A DNA stretch of 64,000 nucleotides from Neisseria perflava (GCF_019334725.1 NZ_CP079818.1:1178001-1242000); one strand, 5' to 3'. Positions 37,288 through 44,032 are shown, numbered from the stretch's first letter. Notes: a model not told the origin generated them from the sequence alone. Program-made: numbers and translations.

Positions 37288-38046
37288 TTAAATTATTTTT
37301 TCCAATACAAACACGCCGTAACCATCGCCCAACGGCAGCTCGAAATCCGTATGCAGGATTTGGCGTTTTACTTGTACAGTTTCGTCAGTTTTCGGATTAA
37401 AACCTTCTTTTAAGGCCGTCTGAAAATACACACCGAAGCCGCGTTTCTGCCATGCGGGCAATTCGTTGAAATTGATATTGTGTTCAAACAGCAAATCATG
37501 TTTCTGCGCGCGCGTGAGACCGCTGACCGCTTCTGTGGCTCGGGATACGCTTTCTCCTTTCTTGCGCAGCATCCAATAGCAGTGGGCGTTGAGCGCGTTG
37601 CGGTATGAGTCTTCGTGCCGCCAACGGAAATAATCGACCACCAGTTTTTCGTTCGGCAAAACGCAAACTCTGGCATCAAAAGCGGCGGTCTGCCCGTGCG
37701 CCACAGAAAAGGCGGCGCTGGCCTCACCAGCCAATACCGAAATGATTTTGCGCGTTTTGCGTTTGAACGTATCGTCGTCTCGACGCAGCAATAGTGAAAT
37801 TTCATCGCTTTCCGAATAGCCGTACACCACATTGAAGCCACATTTCATCAAATGACGGACGGTGTGCGCCATCAGGTCGCGGAAACGAATGTCGAACGGG
37901 GCTTCAAACTGCCAAATTTCCTTGGTTAGTCGTGTAAAACCACGCCCGTCTAAGCGTACAACAATAAAATTTTCCTGTGGTACGCAAAAGTCATAAGCGG
38001 TTTCGTATTGTCGCAAGCGTTTGTCCAAATCATCGAATCTCATCAT
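37288..38046 (-). CDS. Thg1-like tRNA 3'-5' polymerase
   Basis: 252 residues. Thg1-family enzymes add nucleotides to RNA 5' ends in the 3'-5' direction; bacterial TLPs repair 5'-truncated tRNAs. Metal-binding blocks: VVRLDGRGFTRLTKE (Asp ~33) and VVYGYSESDEISLLLRR (Asp/Glu ~81-82). RDLMAHTVRHLM, SYRNALNAHCYWMLRKKGES and the C-terminal GYGVFVLEKII also fit. In most eukaryotes it guanylates tRNA-His; bacteria usually encode that G, so template-dependent repair is more likely here. First gene of a two-gene unit with rtcR; divergent from the Y-RNA array. Confidence 0.9.
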   Translation of the reverse strand: MMRFDDLDKRLRQYETAYDFCVPQENFIVVRLDGRGFTRLTKEIWQFEAPFDIRFRDLMAHTVRHLMKCGFNVVYGYSESDEISLLLRRDDDTFKRKTRKIISVLAGEASAAFSVAHGQTAAFDARVCVLPNEKLVVDYFRWRHEDSYRNALNAHCYWMLRKKGESVSRATEAVSGLTRAQKHDLLFEHNINFNELPAWQKRGFGVYFQTALKEGFNPKTDETVQVKRQILHTDFELPLGDGYGVFVLEKII

Positions 38047-38190
38047 ATATCCTTGTATATTTTATTTTCTATATAACTATCTATAAATATATTTTTTAGT
38101 ATTCTACGCTTCTTGTCGATAAAAGCCACTTTAAAATATATTTTCTTTATATTCAATAAATTAAAAATTATTTTTATAAAAATTTTATTC
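38047..38190. promoter_or_regulatory. divergent control region between thg1 and the Y-RNA array
   Basis: 144 bases of very AT-rich sequence. TATATAACT on the thg1 side could be a -10 element for thg1-rtcR. RtcR upstream binding sites for the sigma-54 promoter are expected here, but I cannot name one. Confidence 0.45.
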
Positions 38191-38208
38191 TTGGCACGCT
38201 GTTGGCTA
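38191..38208 (+). promoter_or_regulatory. sigma-54 (-24/-12) promoter of the Y-RNA/rsr/ligase operon
   Basis: TTGGCACGCTGTTGGCTA has the exact GG-N10-GC spacing and a full TTGGCACG -24 block; -12 is TGGC rather than TTGC. Transcription should start about 12 bases past the GC, near 38218, just ahead of the first RNA unit. A sigma-54 activator (RtcR) is encoded 0.9 kb away. Confidence 0.8.
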
Positions 38209-38226
38209 TGTTGTGAATGTAACGAT

Positions 38227-38288
38227 ACAGCAGATGCTTCGGGAAATACAGTTACCGGAGAAAAATTTTCCGTAAATTTAGTTGCTGT
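38227..38288 (+). ncRNA. Y-RNA-like unit 1
   Basis: Ends pair ACAGCA/TGCTGT; inner stem CGGGAAA (38240-38246) with TTTTCCG (38266-38272). Carries the shared AGCAGATGCTTC...TACA version of the array motif. No tRNA-like module. Confidence 0.6.
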
Positions 38289-38297
38289 GTGGTTACA

Positions 38298-38388
38298 GGG
38301 CGAATGCCAACAAGACTACATTTGGATTAACAGGTTCGAATCCTGTCTCGTCTAATAGACGTTGAACGTCTTGTTTATTTAGTCGCCC
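38298..38388 (+). ncRNA. Y-RNA-like unit 2, T-arm only
   Basis: Ends pair GGGCGA/TCGCCC. Shared motif GGCGAATGCC...GACTACA. Contains a perfect T-arm ACAGG-TTCGAAT-CCTGT (38330-38346), then a different hairpin AGACGT-TGA-ACGTCT (38357-38371) where units 3 and 5 have acceptor-like helix and D-arm. A half-lost or alternative tRNA mimic. Confidence 0.65.
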
Positions 38389-38398
38389 ACCCTTTTTC

Positions 38399-38547
38399 AA
38401 TATGGCAGGCAAATGCCTGGGGAAACTACAACATGGATATCCTTATGTCGCAGGTTCGAGTCCTGTCTCTGTTATCCACAATAGCAGAGTAGCTCAGTTG
38501 GTAGAGCCAAGGCATGTTTCCCTTAAAAACTTGTTGCGTGCCATATT
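38399..38547 (+). ncRNA. Y RNA unit 3 with complete permuted tRNA-like module (YrlA-like)
   Basis: 149 bases. The 5' and 3' ends form a perfect 9-bp stem, AATATGGCA/TGCCATATT. Shared motif GGCAAATGCC...ACTACA; GGGAAAC can pair with GTTTCCC near the 3' side. T-arm GCAGG-TTCGAGT-CCTGT (38450-38466) is followed by an 8-bp acceptor-like helix CTCTGTTA/TAGCAGAG closed by a 7-base loop, then D-arm GCTC-AGTTGGTA-GAGC (38492-38507). T before D is the reverse of a tRNA, as described for bacterial YrlA RNAs that mimic tRNA. Followed by a T-rich tract. Confidence 0.8.
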
Positions 38548-38555
38548 ATTTTTAC

Positions 38556-38636
38556 GGCAGCAGGCGGATGCCTGGGGAGAGTACATTAACCTTTCACGTT
38601 AAAACCGTTTCTCTTCATGTTTATCCGCTACGCTGC
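38556..38636 (+). ncRNA. Y-RNA-like unit 4 (short)
   Basis: Outer stem GCAGC/GCTGC, internal bulge, then GCGGA/TCCGC; inner 8-bp helix GGGGAGAG/TTCTCTTC using G-U pairs; apical TTAAC...GTTAA. Shared motif GGCGGATGCC...AGTACA. Same architecture as unit 7 with compensatory changes. No tRNA module. A DUS follows at 38647. Confidence 0.7.
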
Positions 38637-38691
38637 AACCCATTCGAGGCCGTCTGAAATATTCAGGCGGGCTGATATAAAAACTGTTTTT

Positions 38692-38840
38692 GGTGCAAAC
38701 GGCAAATGCCGGAGGAATTACAGCCTGTAAAGCTCGAGGTCGCGGGTTCGAGTCCCGTCTCTGCCGCCAACTATGGCAGAGTAGCTCAGTGGATAGAGCG
38801 CGTAAAAATTTCTCCACTCTTTGTTGCCCAATGTGCCACC
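38692..38840 (+). ncRNA. Y RNA unit 5 with complete permuted tRNA-like module (YrlA-like)
   Basis: 149 bases. Ends pair GGTG/CACC and GGCAA/TTGCC with internal bulges. T-arm GCGGG-TTCGAGT-CCCGT (38742-38758), 7-bp acceptor-like helix CTCTGCC/GGCAGAG closed by GCCAACTAT, D-arm GCTC-AGTGGATA-GAGC (38784-38799). Shared motif GGCAAATGCC...ATTACA. The loop begins GCCA, as if a tRNA 3' end had been joined to a tRNA 5' end. Confidence 0.8.
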
Positions 38841-38846
38841 CCTTAT

Positions 38847-38917
38847 GGGCGAATGCTATTAGGATTACATTCCTTTCTTGCTACAAACCCGAATGATCCT
38901 AATTAAACTGGTCGCCC
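38847..38917 (+). ncRNA. Y-RNA-like unit 6 (long hairpin)
   Basis: Ends pair GGGCGA/TCGCCC as in unit 2. Inner helix ATTAGGAT/ATCCTAAT (8 bp perfect) extended by CATTC/GAATG. Shared motif GGCGAATGC...ATTACA. No tRNA module. Confidence 0.7.
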
Positions 38918-38920
38918 TAC

Positions 38921-39001
38921 GGCAGTAGGCGGATGCCCGGAAGAGAATACATTAGCTTTCAGTTAAAAACGCTTCTCTTCATCTTTAGCCGCCACGCTGC
39001 C
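38921..39001 (+). ncRNA. Y-RNA-like unit 7 (short)
   Basis: Outer stem GGCAG/CTGCC, bulge, then GGCGG/CCGCC; inner perfect 8-bp helix GAAGAGAA/TTCTCTTC. Shared motif GGCGGATGCC...AATACA. Closest relative of unit 4. A DUS pair follows before rsr. Confidence 0.7.
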
Positions 39002-39010
39002 ACCCATTCA

Positions 39011-39052
39011 AGGCCGTCTGAAAAACAAAGCTAAAACAAGTTCAGACGGCCT
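39011..39052 (+). terminator. DUS pair between Y-RNA array and rsr, possible attenuator
   Basis: AGGCCGTCTGAA and its inverse with an 18-base loop, 23 bp before rsr. No T-run follows, so readthrough is likely; it could favour Y-RNA output over rsr mRNA. Confidence 0.5.
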
Positions 39053-39074
39053 CAAACCAACAATATGAAAGAAA

Positions 39075-40649
39075 ATGAAAATGGCTAATACTAATTTGTT
39101 TCAATCTATTAAAAACCGTTTGATTAAAACCGATACCTATAATGAAGCCGGCGGCATCGCCTACACGCTGACACCCAAACAACAGCTGGCACAGCTTGCC
39201 GCTACCGGTTGTCTGAACAATACCTTCTATGCTGATGCCCAAAGCCAGCTTGACCAAGTGTTGAAATTGGCAGAAAGCCTAGATGTCGAGTTTATCGCCA
39301 AAACTGCCGTATATGCCCGTCAAAAAGGTTTTATGAAAGATATGCCAGCGCTGTTGCTTGCCGTGTTGGCGCAAAAAGACGTGAACATGCTTGCCCGCGT
39401 ATTCGACCAAGTGGCGGACAACGGTAAAATGTTGCGCAACTTCGCGCAAATCATCCGAAGCGGCGCGGTCGGCAGAAAATCCTTCGGCAACCGTCCGAAA
39501 AAACTGATGCAGACCTGGCTTTTGACCGCCACCGAAAAACAATTGTTGAACGCCGCTATCGGCAACGCCCCGTCGCTGGCGGACGTGGTCAAAATGGTGC
39601 ATCCCAAACCGCGTGAAGCATGGCGTGCCGCATGGTTTGCATGGCTGATCGGTAAACCGTACGACCGCGAAGCATTGCCGCCCATTACCCGCGCTTTTGA
39701 AGACTACAAACAAAGCCGAGAAGGCGAATTGCCCAACGTTCCTTTCCAAATGCTCACTGCTTTAGACTTGAACAGCGGCGACTGGGCGCAAATCGCCCGC
39801 AACGGCTCATGGCAGCAGGTTCGTCAAAACCTGAACACTTTCCTGCGCCACGAAGTGTTTGCGAAAAGCAAAAACATCAAAATGGTGGCAGAAAAACTGC
39901 GTGATGAAACCGCCATTGCCCGCGCCCGTGTTTTGCCTTATCAGTTGCTGACTGCCTATCAGGCAACATCTGAACAAATGCCGTTTGAAATCCGCGAAGC
40001 CCTGCAAGATGCGATGGAAACCGCCGTACAAAACGTACCGGCAATCCAAGGCAAAGTCGTGGTTTGTCCGGATGTATCCGGTTCCATGCACAGCCCGGCT
40101 ACCGGCTATCGCGGCAGTGCGTCCACCAAAACCCGCTGCATCGATATTGCCGCGCTCGTGTCCGCCGCTATGTTGCGTACTAATCCGCAAGCCCGCGTGA
40201 TACCGTTTGAACAAATCACGGTAAACGTGAAGCTCAATCCGCGCGACAGCATCATGACCAACGCCGAAAAACTCGCCAATATCGGCGGCGGCGGAACGGC
40301 ATGCAGCGCACCGCTCGCTCTGTTGAACCGCGAAAAAGCCGATGTGGACTTGGTCGTCATCGTGTCTGACAACGAAAGCTGGGCAGATTGCGGACCACAT
40401 TGGAGCGGCAAAACCGGTCTGATGAAAGAGTGGGACATCCTGAAACAACGCTGCCCCGAAGCCAAACTCGTCTGCTTGGACATCCAGCCCTACACCACCG
40501 CACAAGCGAAAAACCGCCGCGACATCCTGAACATCGGGGGCTTCTCCGATCAAGTATTCTCCCTGATTGGTTCCTTTGCCGAACGAGGTATGGGTACAGA
40601 TTTCTGGGTAGATGAGATTGAGAAAACGCCGTTGGCAGCTGTAAACTGA
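39075..40649 (+). CDS. rsr: Rsr, bacterial Ro60 (TROVE/vWA) RNA-binding protein
   Basis: 524 residues from the ATG at 39075; a second ATG (MANTNLF) two codons later is equally possible, and the ribosome site is weak. The N-terminal TROVE HEAT-repeat ring (~residues 20-320: AGGIAYTLTPKQQLAQLA, ARQKGFMKDMPALLL, RNFAQIIRSGAVGRKSFG) binds misfolded RNA and Y RNA. The C-terminal von Willebrand A domain has MIDAS motif DVSGS (~333-337), then GGGTACSAPL and VSDNESW. In bacteria Rsr with Y RNA gates exonuclease PNPase for RNA degradation and helps rRNA maturation under stress. The Y-RNA array lies immediately upstream in the same transcript. Confidence 0.93.
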   Translation: MKMANTNLFQSIKNRLIKTDTYNEAGGIAYTLTPKQQLAQLAATGCLNNTFYADAQSQLDQVLKLAESLDVEFIAKTAVYARQKGFMKDMPALLLAVLAQKDVNMLARVFDQVADNGKMLRNFAQIIRSGAVGRKSFGNRPKKLMQTWLLTATEKQLLNAAIGNAPSLADVVKMVHPKPREAWRAAWFAWLIGKPYDREALPPITRAFEDYKQSREGELPNVPFQMLTALDLNSGDWAQIARNGSWQQVRQNLNTFLRHEVFAKSKNIKMVAEKLRDETAIARARVLPYQLLTAYQATSEQMPFEIREALQDAMETAVQNVPAIQGKVVVCPDVSGSMHSPATGYRGSASTKTRCIDIAALVSAAMLRTNPQARVIPFEQITVNVKLNPRDSIMTNAEKLANIGGGGTACSAPLALLNREKADVDLVVIVSDNESWADCGPHWSGKTGLMKEWDILKQRCPEAKLVCLDIQPYTTAQAKNRRDILNIGGFSDQVFSLIGSFAERGMGTDFWVDEIEKTPLAAVN

Positions 40650-40655
40650 AGCTAA

Positions 40656-40694
40656 GGCCGTCTGAAAAAAGTAGAAATATATTTCAGACGGCCT
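40656..40694 (+). terminator. DUS pair between rsr and the ligase gene
   Basis: Inverted AGGCCGTCTGAA pair, 15-base loop, 7 bp after the rsr stop; no T-run. Partial termination possible. Confidence 0.5.
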
Positions 40695-40735
40695 ATTGAT
40701 TCAGGGCAAGCTGAGAAAAAGAATAAGGAAACAAA

Positions 40736-42214
40736 ATGCAAAAATTCATCTTAATCCGCGGCCATCAAGGTTCGGGAAAATCGACTTTTGCCGAACAAAA
40801 AGCTGCTGAATTTAAAGCGCAATATCCGGATGCGGAAGTTGTCCGTATTGAAAACGATTTGTTCATTACCGATGAATACGGTGAATATCGTTGGTCGGGA
40901 GAAGCGGTGGATAAGGCGCTGAAGCGCGGTAATGCCTTGATGACCGAAACTTTGAGACTTGGACGCCAAAATCTGAATCGAAATATTTTGATCATTAATT
41001 CCAATACCAACCAAAAAGCTTCGCGTTGCCGTCATTTATTGGATCAGGCGGAGAAAAGCGGTTTTGAAACAGAGGTCTATCGACTGCACAATTTCTATCC
41101 CAACCTACACGGCGTGAAAGAGCATGACGTGTTGGCGGCGTATATCAAGTTGAACCAAAACCGTGTGGCAAACGAAATTCATATCGAAGCCGTACAGCCG
41201 GCAAATGCGGAACAGTTAGAAAAAATCGAACAGATGCAGGCTATCGAGCATAAGCCGCTGGTGTTTGATGAGGCGCAGCAAACCTTTGTGACCGATCATT
41301 ATCTGCAACACGGCAGCTGTAACTTTACTGCCAAAGCATCCAAGCGTTATCCCGAATTGCGCGTGTTGAAATACGCACGCAGCGTGTTCTATAACAACCG
41401 CTTTGATGATGCTTTGCTGGAAATGCGCGGCTTGATTATCGACGCGCACAACCGCATCATCGTGCGCCCGTTTAAAAAAGTGTTCAATTATTCGGAACGT
41501 ATTGCCAAAGGCAGCCGTTACCCGATCCGAATCGGCGACGAGAGATTGGTGGACGCGGTAGTAAAAGTAAACGGCTTCCTCGGCTGCTGCACTTTCGTCT
41601 CGCTTTCAGACGACCATCCGTCTAAAGGCGCGGCGTTTGACGGCAAAGTGCTGTATTCGACTACCGGTTCGCTTGATAGCGCGTTTGCCGACATGACCGC
41701 AGCACACTGCGCGCAATACGAAACCTTGTTCCGTGCATATCCGAACCATACTTTTTTGTTTGAAATCACAGATGCGAAAGACGTACACATCATACGAGAA
41801 GAATTGGGCGAAACCTTAATCGGCTGCATTGATGTGGCAACCGGCCGTCAGTTTAGCGAAGCCGAATTGGACGAAATCGGCAAACAATACGGCATCCGCC
41901 GCCCCGAAACGCTGAAAAACATCACATTCGGCGAGCTGAAAGGCCGTCTGAAGAACGTGGAACACGAAGGCTTTATGGTATTTGATGCTCAAAACGGCGA
42001 AATGCTGTTTAAACTCAAATCGCCGTATTACCTGATTTCCAAGTTTTTAGGACGAAGCAACGAGGGCAATATCAGCCGCAAACTCGACAAACGCCATGTT
42101 GATGAAGAGTTTTATCCTTTAATCGACTATATCCACGAGCATCAGGAAGCGTTCAATGCTATGCCGGAATTGGATAAAATCGCGTTTATTCAGGCGTTTT
42201 TGAAGCAGTTGTAA
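40736..42214 (+). CDS. P-loop polynucleotide kinase fused to Rnl1-type RNA ligase
   Basis: 492 residues. Residues 1-~170: P-loop kinase, GHQGSGKST (9-17), RIENDLF (38-43), likely phosphorylates RNA 5'-OH ends. Residues ~185-492: nucleotidyltransferase like T4 RNA ligase 1. RGLIID (231-236) and FKKVFNYSE (247-254) precede the probable AMP-accepting Lys 277 in KVNGFLG; motif III FLFEI (340-344), motif IV EGFMVF (411-416), motif V LFKLKSP (424-430). Such kinase-ligases repair RNA cut by ribotoxins once the 3' phosphate is removed; no phosphatase domain is visible. 86 bp after rsr, probably the same sigma-54 operon. Replaces RtcB functionally; this is inference. Confidence 0.85.
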   Translation: MQKFILIRGHQGSGKSTFAEQKAAEFKAQYPDAEVVRIENDLFITDEYGEYRWSGEAVDKALKRGNALMTETLRLGRQNLNRNILIINSNTNQKASRCRHLLDQAEKSGFETEVYRLHNFYPNLHGVKEHDVLAAYIKLNQNRVANEIHIEAVQPANAEQLEKIEQMQAIEHKPLVFDEAQQTFVTDHYLQHGSCNFTAKASKRYPELRVLKYARSVFYNNRFDDALLEMRGLIIDAHNRIIVRPFKKVFNYSERIAKGSRYPIRIGDERLVDAVVKVNGFLGCCTFVSLSDDHPSKGAAFDGKVLYSTTGSLDSAFADMTAAHCAQYETLFRAYPNHTFLFEITDAKDVHIIREELGETLIGCIDVATGRQFSEAELDEIGKQYGIRRPETLKNITFGELKGRLKNVEHEGFMVFDAQNGEMLFKLKSPYYLISKFLGRSNEGNISRKLDKRHVDEEFYPLIDYIHEHQEAFNAMPELDKIAFIQAFLKQL

Positions 42215-42246
42215 GGCCGTCTGAAAATATATGGGGCAATGCGTAT

Positions 42247-42690
42247 TTATTTTCCGCGCTCATACGCTTCGATTTCGCCAACCTTAGGTGCATAGCCGCT
42301 GCTTGTGTCGTGGCGCAAATCCAACCAGATATCGACCAATGCCCAAGCGGCCGGAGCGGCAATGACGTTTTGCCCCATACATAAAACCTGCGCATCATAG
42401 TTTTCCACAGAGCCGCGGAGCGTGAGTAAATCGTGCGCCGTTGCCGCCCGTATGCCGCGCACTTTATTGGCGGCGATTGCCGTGCCCACGCCGGTACCGC
42501 AAATCAACAGCGCACGGTCGGCGCGTCCTGCCGCGACTTCTTCGGCCGCGGCAAACGAGAGTTGCGGATAGGTTCCTTCAGGCGAGGATAAATCGACCAA
42601 GCTGCTGACGCGCGTGTCGTTTTGCAGATGCGCTTTGAGCGCGTCTTTCAATATTGCGCCGTTGGCCGGCGCGGCAATAACCAAATGCAT
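42247..42690 (-). CDS. RpiB/LacAB-family sugar-phosphate isomerase
   Basis: 147 residues from the ATG at 42690 (MHLVIAAPANGAIL), which has AGGAG upstream; longer starts lack one. Family blocks: LVDLSSPEGTYPQLSFAAAEEVAAGRADRALLICGTGVGTAIAANKVRGIRAA (substrate loop with CGTGVG) and a C-terminal YAPKVGEIEAYE. RpiB-like proteins interconvert ribose/ribulose-5-P, galactose-6-P or tetrose phosphates; the exact sugar is not decidable. It is convergent with the ligase gene, so not part of the RNA-repair operon. Confidence 0.85.
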   Translation of the reverse strand: MHLVIAAPANGAILKDALKAHLQNDTRVSSLVDLSSPEGTYPQLSFAAAEEVAAGRADRALLICGTGVGTAIAANKVRGIRAATAHDLLTLRGSVENYDAQVLCMGQNVIAAPAAWALVDIWLDLRHDTSSGYAPKVGEIEAYERGK

Positions 42691-42776
42691 AAAAACTCCT
42701 TGAAGCATACAATAAACATTATTCAGCATACGCCCGCGCGTGATACGATTCAAGCTTGCAACGCAGAAAGCATGGC

Positions 42777-43430
42777 ATGAGCAAAATCTACTTCACATCA
42801 GACCTACATTTCTCACATAAAAACATCGCCAAATTCTGCCCGCAATTTCGACCGTTCGATAACGTGGAGCAGATGGATGAATTTTTAATCAGGACATGGA
42901 ATGAAACCGTTACGCCTGAAGATACGGTGTACAACTTGGGCGATTTTTCCTTTGCCCAAGACCATAAGCAGATAGAGCGCGTTTTGTCGCGTTTGAACGG
43001 GCAACATCACTTGATTTACGGCAATCATGATCATGTGATTCGGCAGCATGCCGATTTTTTCCGCAGCCAGACCAAGCATGACGGTCATCCGCTGCTGTCG
43101 TCCATACGGTCGTATTTGAAACTCAAATCGCCGGAAATTAAGAATACGCTGGTTCTCTTTCACTATCCGATTCAGGAATGGGACGGCTGCTATCAGGGTT
43201 GGTATCACTTATACGGCCATTTGCATGACAGGGTGGCGGAAATCAAAGGGCGTGCTTTAAATGTCGGATTTGATTTGCACGGCCGCTTTTTGACGGCGCA
43301 AGACGTAGATAAGTTTTTGTGTGATTTGCCTAAAATTTCGTATTTTGGCGAAGCAGGGTTGAAGGCCAAGTCGCCGGAAGAAGCGGCAGAGCTGGTGTCT
43401 CGGAAACTGGCGCAATTAAATCAGGTATAA
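42777..43430 (+). CDS. calcineurin-like metallophosphoesterase
   Basis: 217 residues from MSKIYFTSDLHFSHKN. Metallophosphatase motifs: SDLHFSH (D, H), NLGDFSF (GDxx), GNHDHV (GNHD), and LFHYPIQEWDG with a later GHLHDR (GHxH). Single-domain, cytoplasmic, similar to phage- and bacterially-encoded small phosphoesterases whose substrates are mostly unknown. A 3'-phosphatase or 2',3'-cyclic phosphodiesterase acting on RNA ends would complement the nearby kinase-ligase, but this is only a proximity argument: an isomerase gene on the other strand lies between. Confidence 0.85.
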   Translation: MSKIYFTSDLHFSHKNIAKFCPQFRPFDNVEQMDEFLIRTWNETVTPEDTVYNLGDFSFAQDHKQIERVLSRLNGQHHLIYGNHDHVIRQHADFFRSQTKHDGHPLLSSIRSYLKLKSPEIKNTLVLFHYPIQEWDGCYQGWYHLYGHLHDRVAEIKGRALNVGFDLHGRFLTAQDVDKFLCDLPKISYFGEAGLKAKSPEEAAELVSRKLAQLNQV

Positions 43431-43431
43431 T

Positions 43432-43472
43432 TTCAGACGGCCTTTGCGGATTTACGGCAAAGGCCGTCTGAA
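43432..43472 (+). terminator. DUS-pair hairpin after phosphoesterase
   Basis: Inverse DUS then forward DUS with a 17-base loop, starting 2 bp after the stop. Confidence 0.6.
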
Positions 43473-43567
43473 TATCAATTTCCCATTTTTGAGTGATACA
43501 TGGAAAACCTTTTGGCTTACTTACTACAAAAAATCAGCCTCCCAAATCAATCCGGCAAGGACAAGTC

Positions 43568-44032
43568 ATGAGCGGTAAGCCTTTGAAATATCCCGTTTCC
43601 GCTTTGGTCGTTTTGCATGATAAAGACGGCAATATCCTGCTGATTGAACGCACGGCGCCGCAAGGTTTTTGGCAGTCGGTTACCGGCAGCTTGGAAGAGG
43701 GCGAGCGCATCGAAGAAACCGCATGGCGCGAAGTGTGGGAAGAAACCGGTATCCGCCTTGCAGACGGCCAGCTGGAAAACTGGCACGACAGCACCGTTTA
43801 TGAAATCTATCATCACTGGCGCCATCGCTATCCCAAAGGCGTTTTTGAAAACCGCGAACACATCTTCTCCGCCCAAATTCCGCGCGATACGCCCATCATG
43901 TTACAACCGGACGAACACGTTGCCTACGGCTGGTTTGGTGCGGAAGAAGCAGCGGAAAAAGTGTTTTCCCCTTCCAATAAACGCGCAATTTTAGAACTGG
44001 TCAAAAGGCTGAATGCCAAAAAGGCCGTCTGA
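43568..44032 (+). CDS. nudB: Nudix hydrolase, dihydroneopterin triphosphate diphosphatase (NudB)
   Basis: 154 residues from the ATG at 43568 (MSGKPLKYPVSALVVLHD); AAGGAC lies upstream. The longer in-frame start would add 25 unrelated residues. Nudix box GSLEEGERIEETAWREVWEETGI present. NudB removes pyrophosphate from dihydroneopterin triphosphate in folate synthesis. The HHWRHRYPKGVFENREHIFSA segment fits the family. The stop codon lies inside a DUS (AGGCCGTCTGAA), so the last residues KAV are uptake-sequence encoded. Confidence 0.85.
   Translation: MSGKPLKYPVSALVVLHDKDGNILLIERTAPQGFWQSVTGSLEEGERIEETAWREVWEETGIRLADGQLENWHDSTVYEIYHHWRHRYPKGVFENREHIFSAQIPRDTPIMLQPDEHVAYGWFGAEEAAEKVFSPSNKRAILELVKRLNAKKAV

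Noticed and set aside
38399..38840. Two ordinary tRNA genes or tRNA remnants
   Set aside because: T-arm lies before D-arm, there is no anticodon arm between D and T arms, and the acceptor-like helix is closed by a loop. The ends of each unit pair with each other. This fits permuted Y-RNA modules rather than tRNAs.
38113..38906. Short plus- and minus-strand ORFs across the array
   Set aside because: They overlap the structured RNA units, lack ribosome sites and code for no recognisable protein.
42247..43430. Isomerase and phosphoesterase as part of the RNA-repair operon
   Set aside because: The isomerase is on the opposite strand and convergent with the ligase, and the phosphoesterase has its own upstream region; only loose proximity supports a link.
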